From Priapulus caudatus (lineage: Eukaryota; Priapulida; Priapulimorpha; Priapulimorphida; Priapulidae), in NCBI RefSeq assembly GCF_000485595.1, contig NW_014577560.1, forward strand, positions 160,570 through 196,108: a stretch of DNA of 35,539 nt, read 5' to 3'. Positions 9,722 through 19,187 of the stretch are shown one piece after another. Both the position numbers and the translations under genes were made by a program. The notes below the pieces were generated by a model. The model saw nothing but the letters and a program-made list of their open reading frames with translations. It was not told the origin of the DNA and made no database searches. The stretch's first letter is position 1. Each line of letters begins with the position of its first letter.

Positions 9722-10180
9722 GAGTCAAGTTCTGTTCACGAAGAAATCTACGGCGGAACTTATTCGACGTGCACTTATCGATCACCTGATCGCGGATCAT
9801 ATCATCCTGAAGCGCCCCATACTCACAGGTTTTCGAAAATTTCCTCAACCTACTGACATAGGCACACATGGCCTCTCCTTCTCCTTGTGCAGCTGCCCGG
9901 AACACATGCCCTTCAAATGTCACATTCTTCTTGCCCTCAAAGTACATATTGAGTGCCTCCAAGGCTGGCTGACAGTCACTATCAGTCCAAGTATTTAGCA
10001 ATGTCTCAAATATGTCAATGCAGGTTGGCCCTGCACAGTGAAGTAACACTTTTGGCCAGGCTTCATAACGCCAGTAGCGGCAATTTACAGCATGAAGCGT
10101 TGCCTCCATTTTTGTCGAAGCAGCGCACCTTTTGTGTCGAATGCCTTGATCTGCCCTAAGTTGAGAATGTTCGTGGCCAT
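9552..10180 (-). pseudogene. Gag of the inner Ty3 element, frame-broken
   Basis: The start is ATG 10180, reading MATNILNLGQIKAFD, the usual Gag opening of K02A2.6-type elements. After a frame break near 10100 the next frame is open for over 170 codons: WPKVLLHCAGPTCIDIFETL, then DSDCQPALEALNMYF, and a capsid-like helix set ending DKLCELASAMEAVEGQ. The normal zinc knuckles are absent because the frame joins directly to pol sequence near 9600, evidence for an internal deletion. It would assemble the particle in an intact element. Confidence 0.7.
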
Positions 10181-10350
10181 GTTAGCAAGTTCTTAGGAGC
10201 TTACTTTATCCTCCTTATCGATCCGAATCGAATTGATGACAAACTGTATTTAAACAAACACAACTTTATTCCAATACTGGCTCAACTGGGCCACCTGGCC
10301 GTAGTTACATGAACTAATCTACACTCAATTAAAGATATATCATCCCAACA

Positions 10351-10553
10351 CTATGCTCCGGGTCAAATCTGCGTTTCAGGAGGCTGATGAGGATTCCATA
10401 CTCTAGCCGTCCTCTGGCGGTGTCGGTCATTACAGTTTCCAGAGCCTCACCTTCTAAATTAGGTGCCGCCCTGACCCTAGTCTGATACAGCCCTGGTTTA
10501 GCTCCTGTTTTCCTTAGTTTCCTTTTAGCCCCTAAGAATTCTTCTGGTCTCAT
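10351..10553 (-). pseudogene. N-terminal gag fragment of the outer Ty3-type element
   Basis: The frame reads MRPEEFLGAKRKLRKTGAKP, passes through a helical stretch (LEGEALETVMTDTARG), and ends LLKRRFDPEH exactly at the inner LTR. The L-x-x-R-F-x-P motif is the usual signature before the central capsid region of Ty3 Gag. It lies 120 bases downstream of the primer-binding site in the minus direction. Its natural continuation is the gag piece at 8955 and below, minus some codons. Confidence 0.6.
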
Positions 10554-10673
10554 TGCTGTATCCCAGCTTATGTCTCTTGGGGAAGCTGTATTTCTCCTTG
10601 TCTTTTACTCTGGCTCCCGTTCCCCGTCTTCCCGCGTTTGTGCAGTAAAGAACGAGCTGACGTAATTCCATAG

Positions 10674-10691
10674 ATCCTGGACGAGCCCCCA
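10674..10691 (-). promoter_or_regulatory. Primer-binding site of tRNA-Pro type
   Basis: The minus strand reads TGGGGGCTCGTCCAGGAT three bases inside the LTR end. This is the 18-base complement expected for the 3' end of tRNA-Pro, with one mismatch to the commonly known form. It primes minus-strand cDNA synthesis in LTR elements and fixes the orientation and 5' side of the outer element. Confidence 0.75.
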
Positions 10692-10694
10692 AAA

Positions 10695-11213
10695 TGGTGT
10701 AGTGACCCTAGGGGTGATCACTCAGACATTTCCCTGCGCGTGGATACGCAGGGTATTTATTTGTTTCCCGGATATTCCTCACTAACCCCTAAGAATGGGC
10801 CGAGGGACGTACTGGTGTTGCGACTACGGAGAGTGTCGTGGCTCCGGTGTGTACGTTTGCGTGGGCCTTTGTATGCGACGTTAGATGGCAAGGAAACAAT
10901 CCACAGGATGGATGCAATTAACTTGTCCGGAAAGACAGGTAGCTCTGACTAGCGGTGCATACCTAATCTTCCGTTCAATGTCGTGTCCCTAGCTCAGGAT
11001 AAACAGCTCTGACACAGGCTCTGACACAGACTCCGACAGGTTCAGGATAAGTAGCTCCGATAACGGTGCTACTTCGCAGAAGACGAAGTGCTTTGCTGTG
11101 GTCAGTGGACTCTTATTTATATGGGTTGCACTACTTTACATGTACATAGAATATTCATGCGCCTGGTGCGCTCAACCGTGCAGTAAATTGGCTGACCCTG
11201 TGGTCAGCCTCCT
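10695..11213 (-). repeat. 5' LTR of the outer Ty3-type element
   Basis: Bounded on the inner side by CA (plus-strand TGGTGTAGTGACC at 10695) next to the primer site, and on the outer side by TGAGGAGGCTGACC read on the minus strand at about 11213. A TATA-box-like TATAAATAAGAG lies on the minus strand near 11117-11128, as expected of a U3 promoter. Repeated short CTCTGACACAG / GCTCTGAC units occur near 11005-11060. No second copy was found to the left of 6278, so the 3' LTR is lost. Confidence 0.65.
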
Positions 11214-11525
11214 CATTCCTGCATTGCTGTGAATTCTTCATATTTACTTTGCAAATCTTACTATATAGACACTGATATTGCTTTAGATTTATTAGTTAGA
11301 ATTTTACAGATATTTAAATGAATGACACTTAATTAATTACGATCTGTTGCTCTCCCTAATTTTTGACCGGTTATCTCTGACTAGTACAGCGGGTACAAGA
11401 TGGCAGTGCCCATGGCGGTAGTTGTAAATATACCTCCTTTCATTATGAATTCGTTTTATACACATGACTTATATTTAGACAGTTTACTAGATAGGAACAA
11501 GTCCGATATCTGAAATTCCTACACT
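11214..11525. repeat. Right copy of the 0.3 kb direct repeat
   Basis: Same landmarks in the same order as 5701-5998, with a short extra run (TTAATTAATTAC) near 11330 and an extra TATATT near 11470. It abuts the LTR end at 11213 without spacer. The two copies therefore bracket the retroelement complex, although the left copy is about 280 bp away from recognisable element sequence. Confidence 0.85.
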
Positions 11526-11646
11526 ACCTTCTAAATGGGGTATACTTGGGTCTCTGCATATGTTGAAAACTGACGCGAAGGGCTCATACATTGACTATCG
11601 ACTCCCAGTATCTTTTCGGATACTGTGTGATCCAGGAATCAAATAG

Positions 11647-12375
11647 TTATTTTATCTTGTTTTCCCACATTTCCCAGTCTGTTTTCTGCAGCATGTACTT
11701 ATTTACTGGACTGTCCCCTCTGTCCACAGGTCTGTCCATTTCCAATATGACACTACTGTGGTCTGATCTGGTAATCTCGTGCGTCAATTAATCTCGGGGA
11801 CCATGGGGGTACTCACGCTGAAAAGTTCGATGACACTCAAATCATGTCGTTTTGTTGGACGTCCATCATTCACACAAAGCAGGTCTTTTTTATGTAAATT
11901 CAATTGCCTGCCATATACATTATAATGTTCGTTGCCCCACTCCTGACTCTTAGCGTTTATATCTCCTGCGATAACAATGTTTTTGCATTTAGCACTGCTG
12001 ACAATGCTCAAAAAGTTCTCCAGCTGATCCAAATATTTTGCCGGTGGTATGTACACAGATAAAAGTAAAAAAGACAGTCCATTCCGGCTATTAACCTCTG
12101 CACACACAACTTCTATATCTGCTCTTTCTAAGTCTGCATGCTGTTTCACAAGCAAGTAATCTGCAGGTCTGTATACAATAGCCACACCCCCGTGGTCGTC
12201 ATCTCCTGGACGAGGTCTGGACAATACTGACCAATTCCTGAACCTAACCGGCTTATGGGGGGTACTCCCACGTTTCTGACGGACGCATAATGTCTATGTT
12301 GTTTTCATCCATTACCAGTCGTACAAACTCTTTCGCTGTATTCCACGACTGGCAGTTGAGAGCCAGAAGCTTCAT
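11647..12375 (-). pseudogene. Apurinic-type endonuclease domain of a LINE, reverse transcriptase missing
   Basis: It starts MKLLALNCQSWNTAKEFVRL, the L-x-x-N-C-Q-S opening of LINE endonucleases. It continues through a damaged LSETW-like block (RPSETWEYPP). After a frameshift near 12240 come GVAIVYR, VCAEVNSRNGLSFLLLSVYIPP and IVIAGDINAKSQEWG (the G-D-x-N catalytic block), then DLSVIELFSVSTPMV. Another frame gives EITRSDHSSVILEM with the catalytic S-D-H. The frame ends near 11647. The reverse transcriptase that should follow is absent, the opposite of ordinary 5' truncation. The layout resembles Jockey/CR1-group elements. Confidence 0.8.
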
Positions 12376-12385
12376 GGTGTTGGTG

Positions 12386-13057
12386 TTATACAATGCTTCG
12401 TAATCTAAGTTTATTACGTAACTCCAAAAATATTGGGCACCTGTTATATGTCGACTGGTGCTTACTGCCGCAGTTGGTGCATTTAGCCAGTGACGTACAA
12501 GTATGCTCACCCACCTTGTCGGCGCAGATCCCAGACTGCTTGTCGTATGTACATGACTTTGCCACGTGTCCAAAACGGTGACAATTATAGCAACGGATAA
12601 TGCGCACACATCTGGGGCTCAATATGCACTTGTTTGCCATTGAAGTAGATGTCTAGGGAAACCATCTAAACTCTGTAGGTTCTCTGCTGACTTAAAGTGC
12701 ACTCGTACAACCGGCATAGGGATGTGTCTGTTCTTGTGGAATAAACGTTTGACGGAGCACACTGTGCCATGTTGCCCTAGTGCAGTTTCGACTTCCGCTA
12801 GCAATGTGTGGGTGCTCACGTTCTTCAGATACCCCATGTTTGTTGGTCTATATCCTCTTGGTTTATGGGGGGAGGAATCATGCCCAAAGGCCTCTACTGG
12901 CCATCTCTCCAGGGCTGATGTAGCTGATTGTTCCAACTCAAACTGTAGGGCTCCCCCAACACAGGGCAGGCTGAAACCATGTTTTACCGCTTTAAGCTCA
13001 TATCGTCTAGCCTCCCTTTTGATTTCTACAGATGGCCTGAACTGTCTCGGTTCCTAA
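12386..13057 (-). pseudogene. LINE ORF1 with CCHC zinc knuckles
   Basis: The minus strand reads RPSVEIKREARRYELK and FELEQSATSALERWPVEAFG, then RGYRPTNMGYLKNVSTHTLL and VVRVHFKSAENLQSLDGFP, an RNA-binding-like segment. After a frameshift near 12640 come CYNCHRFGHVAKSC and a second knuckle CTNCGSKHQSTYNRCPIF. This is the standard ORF1 design of Jockey-, I- and CR1-group LINEs. The ORF1 stop and endonuclease start lie close together near 12380, as usual. Frame breaks make it inactive. Confidence 0.75.
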
Positions 13058-14242
13058 ATGCCTTCTACCACTACAGTGTCAGGTTTAGTGTATGTAGGTC
13101 TGCTCCTAGTAACTTACAGTCTCCACTATACAGCCCGTGCTGTATCTGAACTTTTACTTTTATCACTGTTACCATGATCTTGACTGATAGAACTTGAGTT
13201 TTCAGTCGTAGTGTTCGGTGAGTGTGTGTGAGGCACATTTTGGCATGATAACCTATCTCTCAACTACGGTAAGCTGGTGTACACACACTTTGCACATACA
13301 TAGGGATTCCATATTTCTCAAATTTTTCGTAAGTAGATTTTGAGATACATGTGTGACGGCAGCACAGTTTTCCCATAGGATAGTGTCGGAAGCTGGCGCG
13401 GTGTGGGCACATGCGCGAGGTGCTCTCTCTCTCTGCTGGGCAGCCATTTGTGTGAGTTAGCCTGTGTAGTTTATCGTCTCCGAATAAAGCCCGTTATTCC
13501 CGAATTCCTGTTGTTATTGCTATTGTGAGTGCTCCAATGAAGGCATAATAGACAGCTTTCACAGTGACGCCAGTATGTAGGGCAGTTTCGATTTTCAAAC
13601 AAAGAAATTCTGCCCGAAGCGAAATCGGAGGAGCACTCGTTTTCACACGTGATTTCTTGGAGGCCGCCATGTCGCGTACTATCCTTGGTTATGATCGACG
13701 TATTTTCCATGCCATTGTGAGGCAAGTAAATGATGGCAACGCCTAATAAAGGTTTTTATTACTAGATAACATAGGGTTTTCCAGGTTATGCTACTCAGTT
13801 TCAAGATCAGAAGCTGTAATAACCGGTTAGTACATGTTTTTGTGACTTGGTGGCGTACGTGTTGTAATTTGTGTGGGTGACGTCACTCGCTGAGCCCAGC
13901 AGTGCGCAAGTAACATGGCAGGAATGCAGCTAAAACTATGTGTACGAGAAAGCATAAGCCGTTCCTCTCTGCTGAGATGTCAGTAGCAAGTATTGTACAT
14001 GTATATATATTGAGCTGTCTCTAGTACCTGTGTGCACTGCTAGCATTTTGCAGATTGGCTCGGAGCTATTTGATCTCGGTAGCTAGTCTGCTTATGGTAA
14101 GATGACCTGAGGCACGTTATACGTGTGTCATCGAGAGTCAGAACTTTATATTATTATTACATAACAGTTTTCATGTGTGTGCGTGAGGAGAAGTTTATGT
14201 ATGTGATTCCAAAATTATCTAACCTGCCATTCAAACTTAAAA
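13058..14242. other. Gap between LINE and piggyBac, no supported gene
   Basis: The part next to the LINE may be its 5' untranslated leader. An AATAAA lies in plus orientation at 13483-13488 and another at 13744-13749, and the sequence between them can be read as short ORFs on both strands, but none shows a domain. TGACGTCAC occurs near 13880. Confidence 0.4.
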
Positions 14243-14350
14243 CCCTTTGCTGCATGGGAGCTTCCCCCTTGGTCAATATTGATGAATTTTGATATTTGTA
14301 CTTGATTATAGCTCAATAGAACAAAAATCATCGATTTTGGGTGTTTTTTT

Positions 14351-14554
14351 TCACCCACAGAAATCAGCAGAATTGTCCATAATCAGCAGTTCATTTGTCG
14401 GCAGTTTATTTGTTTGCAGTTAATCATCTAACACACATTTCATTAGAATAAAACACTTCTAAAACTATAATCCGTGCAGCAGTTCACCCACAGAAATCAG
14501 CAGAATTTTCCATAATCAGCAGTTCATTTGTCGGCAGTTTATTTGTTTGCAGTT
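14351..14554. repeat. 71 bp direct repeat pair in the piggyBac subterminal region
   Basis: 14351-14421 and 14484-14554 differ at only a few positions. Both begin TCACCCACAGAAATCAGCAG and end in TTTGTTTGCAGTT. Inside each, a 15-base sub-unit of the type CAGTTnATTTGTnnG recurs two to three times. They lie between the left terminal repeat and the transposase stop codon. Confidence 0.85.
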
Positions 14555-14618
14555 CATCAGTCAGCAGTCAGCAACATCAAATAACATCTTCAAGATGAAA
14601 ATGTACTCGGTATTAGAC

Positions 14619-16593
14619 CTACTCAGTCAGATGATAGTTGTAAAAGCAATCAGTTACACCATCAATGCAGAGATAGACCTTGCACTTCACACAGAAGAAC
14701 CTAGATCGGCGTGTGCAGTTTGGGAACTTGCAATTCTTTGGTATCTTTGCAATTTGCTTTGGCAAGTGGTTGAAACCATCCAAACGCACATGGTCTGGGA
14801 CATGCCTGGCTCTCCGAACATCTTGTGGAATATTGGGCATTTGTTCTCTTATCATAGGTTGTGGATTTGCTGCTCCCTGAACTAGGCATTGGGCAATGGC
14901 CAGCTTGAATGTGTAGTACTTCGACGAATCACCTCTTATTGCCTTTTCAAGATGCCACGCATTAGAACAAGCCAGGTCAACCATGTGAAAAATCAGGCGT
15001 CTGCACCATTTTTTGCTCTTTATTTTGATGCGGTAGAAGGAAAGCATAATATCGCACTTGTCAACACCCCCCATGGATTTGTTGTATGTCTTGATGAGGG
15101 CAGGGCACGCAATATTCACATATTCCTTGGTCTTTTTGTCATATCGGCGAACTTCCTTTGTTGGGTGGACAGAACACTTGGTTGAACCCACATTCACTAC
15201 CTTATTGTCAAGCCATGAACAAATCAAGAGCCCATCAGCTGTTCTATAATCAAACGAACCCCTGCCCATCTTCTTGAACTCTTTTTCAGTAAGGGTTGGA
15301 CATTGCCGTCGCCTGTTTTGGCGCACAGTGCAAGTGGCATGAAGACCTCTTCTTTAGTTCAAGAAGAAGGTCAGGGGAGGCAAAGTAGTTGTCAAAGTAA
15401 ATGTGTGTCCCCTTAGGCAAATGGCTGACCAAATTTAGGACCACTTCACCACTTTTTCGGATGCCCTCCAAGTCTGACTGACCTTGAACAAGGTTATCGC
15501 CCTGTATATAGAACTTATGCATGTACCCAGATGCACCAGCAGAGCCCCAAATTTTATATCCCCATTTGTTTGGCTTTTTCTCCATGTATACCTTCAATGA
15601 ATGATGATCTTTGAATGGTACTATGTGTTCATCAACAGACATATCATTATGCATCTCAGGTTCTGCACATTTTGCAAAATGTTTATTCAAAATATTCAGA
15701 AGGGGGCGTATCTTGTGCACCCTATCATAGCTAGGTTCGTCATTTTTCTTCATCAACCCATTATCTGCGGCATGCAATATTGACAGAATTTCTTCGAATC
15801 TATTGACAGGCATTACATCTGCAACAAATGTCTGTCGTGTTGCTGTAGCCCAGTAATCTCTCCTGCAGGGCATGTGAAATACAGACATGTACATGATGAC
15901 TATACCCAAAACCTTTCTTATATCACTTTCAGTCACTAGAGCAATTCTGTCCTTTTTCTCCAGTCTGAATCTGTTAGACTCCAACACTAGAACTTCGATC
16001 GATTCTTTCCCAAAGAGTCCCATGAAGACGTCTATTTCATTCTTGAGATTGGCTAGTTCTGGTTTAGGAATTAGGATGTTCTCCGGCAGGTCCCCGGGTT
16101 CTGGAAGGTCAGCCTTTTCCCATTTCCACTCCTTATCTGTGAAAACAGATGAGATAAGATAAGAATGCAAGTACATCAAACGGGATGCACATTTATATTA
16201 TACAGATACACAAGGTATAGATAACATACAAGAAGGTTTTACCTACGTTTTGTGTGAGTTATTGGCCTTTTTCGGTGCTGCATTGTCTACGTCATCTGAT
16301 TCTGCATCAGCTTCAACTTCCTGGTCGTTGACGTCATTCAGGGCTTCACCATGGTTGTTCTCTTCATCGTCTTCACCACCTGAACCAATGTAATCTGGGT
16401 CCATGTCATCATCCAATGGCTCCATTTCATCCTCAGAAAGTTCAGCGTCTGTGTCTAAACGGTCATCGTCACTACCAGATGGTAGGTCCTCACTGTCATT
16501 ATCATCAAACAATTGGGTGGCAACATCTTCTGCTGTAAAAAGTCGTCCGCTATGCCTGAAATATGAAGGTTTACGTATCAAAGGATATCCCAT
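14619..16593 (-). pseudogene. piggyBac transposase (DDE_Tnp_1_7 type)
   Basis: The minus strand starts with an Asp/Glu-rich N-terminal domain (16243-16593), then the catalytic core: SVDEHIVPFKDHHSLKVYME with the first catalytic Asp, THIYFDNYFASPDLL with the second, and YNKSMGGVDKCDIMLSFYRI with the third. It ends in a Cys-rich domain, CKFPNCTRRSRFFCVKCKVY then LC, the DNA-binding ring-like finger of the family. A frameshift near 15300-15330 separates the second Asp from the rest. A 110 bp GT-AG gap (16137-16246) could be an intron, but by my count its phases do not match, so either the splice sites differ or the copy is damaged there too. All catalytic residues remain. Confidence 0.9.
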
Positions 16594-16663
16594 TCAGTTT
16601 CAGCCATTTATATAAGATTTATCACAAAAATAGCACTGTTCATCAGTGCTCCCATTGCATGAA

Positions 16664-17062
16664 CCTCACATATTATGGGACTTTTTAGTAAAGCCACCAT
16701 GTACATATCCCTCACACATGTGAGGTTGCCATAAAACGGCCTATCATTACACATATATGAATCTACAACCGGTTTGGTGGCTTCTACGTGTTCTATGTGA
16801 GCTTATATGATAGTATATCCCATTGCTTTGGGTTGGATATACCCACCCTTGTTTCTGTGGGGGGTCAAAATGATTGAAAATCGCACTCACCTCTACCTTG
16901 TGGGGGCGGCTATCTTGGAAATCTGAAGAGGACTACTGGAGACATCTGCTAACATAATTATGAACTATAATACCTCACAAATGTAACATGCATGCATTCC
17001 AAGGGATGGGTGCCTTGTGAGAGCTGGGAGGGGGTCTGAAGAAACCTCACATATGTGAGGCA
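16664..17062. repeat. Palindromic CCTCACA-nn-TGTGAGG motifs near the piggyBac right end
   Basis: CCTCACACATGTGAGG (about 16711-16726) and CCTCACATATGTGAGG (17045-17060) are near-perfect palindromes, and a half site ACCTCACATATTATG occurs near 16665. They sit upstream of the transposase start and beside the terminal repeat, where subterminal enzyme-binding repeats of piggyBac elements usually lie. Confidence 0.6.
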
Positions 17063-17297
17063 TATGCACCAAAGGGTTAAAATAATAAATAATAATAAAA
17101 AAAACATTAAACATTATTATTATAAAAAATTAGTATAGTAGTTGTGTTACGTAACCCCCTAAATCAAGATGGTTGGTGTACGCCCAAAAGTGAAGGAATT
17201 TTTGGGAGAGTGCAGCGAGGATTTTGCTAATAAATGCTACAACAATGACATATTCATGTGCTTTAGAAGTAGAACTGCTTCAATGCGTATTGCATAT

Positions 17298-19187
17298 TTA
17301 AGGCTTCCTCACACATTCCTTCTTACTGTGTCCTTTCATCGCCTTACCACAGGTCTTACACGTTCTCACTTTAGCAGGCACACTCTGCACAGTTTCTTGT
17401 TCATGATGGAAGGCTCCCGACTGGTAATGTGGCTGAACTTCCTTGTGTTTGAAGGCATCCAGCTGAGCAAGGCGGCTTCCACGGCTCTCCTTCCTCTTCA
17501 GTTTTGCAATGTCTGTCAGCGAACGTTTACGCTGTCCAAGGCGTACCCTGTCGATGCGCTTCCACATGGCCGAAGCATTGGGGGAAAAGTCCCATCCGTA
17601 CGACTTGTGTATCAGGCGGCAGGTCCGAGTCATTCCACAGTTGAATACCATCACAGCGATTGCAATTCCTAGCTTGGTGTCATTGGTTGAGTGGAACTGG
17701 TCTTTGGGAACCATGTTCCACAATACATGGTGCAAGCTTTCATTTTGGTTTTGAGTTAGACAGTTTTTGCATCCTTCTAAAAATTCAATGCGTGACAGGA
17801 AGTTGAATACAGGCTGCAGTACCTGTACAACAGCATATGGCAGGGGATTTTTCACAGGCAGGTACGTTTGCGATCCAGTGGATTGGTCAGATTTCCATTT
17901 GCACCAGCTGTCAGGACCATCTGGACAATACTGATGGTGTGGTTCACTGATTGTTGATCTGTAATGCTCCAGAATAGCCTTTGTGGCTATACTCATTGCT
18001 GCAACATCCCCCTTATTCTGGCGTAGAGCTTTTCCATAAAATGTCTGAAAGCTGTCAATTGCTTTATGGGTTAATCTGCCAGCTCCCGTTAGGCCTTTCC
18101 CGTCTGATAATTTTTCCCCTTTATTGTCAGTGACAAGTTTTCTCAGACGGGAGCCCATTCTCTTCTGAATATGCCCAATACATTCTTCTTTGTGGACAGT
18201 ACACAGCGCTCGATAAGGTATACACTTCTCTATCATTGTGAATGCAGAGCTGTCACCATCACCGACAAATGTCGTATAGCGGAGTCCATATTTCTCGACG
18301 CTTCTCTCCCACAGGATTTTGGCACCCTGTGCCTCCATCCTGATTCAGGTTACAGTTTGGCTCATGGCGTACAGCCCAATCCAGATACTGGGCTGTCCCA
18401 TCTTTGCCTTTCCAACGCTGGCAATCACTGCAGTGGGAGCACATATATACTCTATCGAGCACCTTCCCAGTGTCCACAGATATCATGCACGCAAACCCGT
18501 GCCACGAGGAAAACCCTCTCCTCAGCCATGAGCCATCGACTGAAACTGCAATGTCGACAACCAGCTCTTGCATCGCCGTTTCATTGTGTAGAACAATTTT
18601 GGCTTGCTCTGAGCTGCAAGCACCACCGGCTGAAACTTTCATTTGTTTGACTTCTATTGCAGATTTGAAAAGAACCTCCTCAAGAAGGTCATCGTCTAGT
18701 CGATATGCCATTTCTTTACTTAACTTACTATAGGGTCCCGGGCTCAGAGGTTTTGGCATATCACAGATGCTGGCAAACTTTAGCAGTCCTCGTCTGCCGC
18801 GTCCAATACACCTCATCGCAAAGATGGCCTTCTTGTTGATGTCATATTGTTTGCCTGTCTTACGGCTGCTATGAAAAGATGAGGCATTTATTTTATATGT
18901 TTTCTTGCAATTCCTATTGCTGCACAACATTGCCAAACGTGTTCCAAATTCATGCTGTTGGCCACGTTCCTTCAGTTGGATGGATCCCTTTTTGCACACT
19001 CGACACACTGCTGCCATCTTCAAGTGATTTATGCTGGCCATAGACATAATTCCGGTGTCTGCTTTACACTCTTCACCACTGGAATCGGAGCTGCTGCTAG
19101 TGCTGCTAATGGTGAACTTTTGTTGGTCCTCCCACGGAGAACAGCCTGGCTGCGCATCCTGCACCGTTTCCAGTCGTTGCTTCTTGC
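17298..19187 (-). pseudogene. Mutator-like transposase, main exon (one frameshift)
   Basis: Two overlapping minus-strand frames cover nearly the whole protein. N-terminal zinc site CRVCKKGSIQLKERG followed later by LCSNRNCKKTYKIN. Catalytic core: VDIAVSVDGSWLRRGFSSWH (first Asp), ISVDTGKVLD, YMCSHCSDCQRW. After a frameshift near 18330: YTTFVGDGDSSAFTMIEKC (second Asp), and NQNESLHHVLWNMVPK (catalytic Glu region). C-terminal zinc knuckle CKTCGKAMKGHSKKEC. This order is that of the Mutator-like transposase domain proteins common in invertebrates. The exon begins after a T-rich tract and AG at 19188, in a phase that fits exon 1 at 20781-20853. Only one lesion is evident, so decay is recent. Confidence 0.85.

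Larger units (their letters stand above)
8955..10350 (-). mobile_element. Nested, internally deleted Ty3-type retrotransposon (K02A2.6-like)
   Basis: Inserted within the gag of the outer element. On the minus strand it begins with an LTR start TGTTGGGATGATATATC at 10350, contains an AATAAA signal near 10265, and has a gag ATG at 10180 (MATNILNLGQIKAFD). Pieces of gag, reverse transcriptase and RNase H follow. The protease/knuckle region, the central RT active site, the integrase and the 3' LTR are missing. The right junction with outer gag is sharp (10350/10351). The left one falls inside RNase H near 8955, so part of the outer gag was probably lost too. Confidence 0.7.
14243..17076 (-). mobile_element. 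Nearly complete piggyBac transposon with both terminal repeats
   Basis: The left end CCCTTTGCTGCATGGGAG (14243) and the reverse complement of the right end, CCCTTTGGTGCATATGCC (ending at 17076), are matching terminal inverted repeats of piggyBac style (C-C-C-T-T-T-G). TTAA follows directly on the right (17077-17080). On the left a TTAA is at 14237-14240, two bases off. The 2.8 kb between encodes a piggyBac transposase on the minus strand. Size, termini, TTAA target and enzyme all agree. Confidence 0.85.

Noticed and set aside
13471-13746. ORFs on both strands near two AATAAA words
   Set aside because: Neither strand shows a recognisable domain, splice boundaries or codon pattern.
16403-16615. 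Plus-strand Ser-rich ORF
   Set aside because: Antisense of the Asp/Glu-rich N-terminus of the piggyBac transposase.
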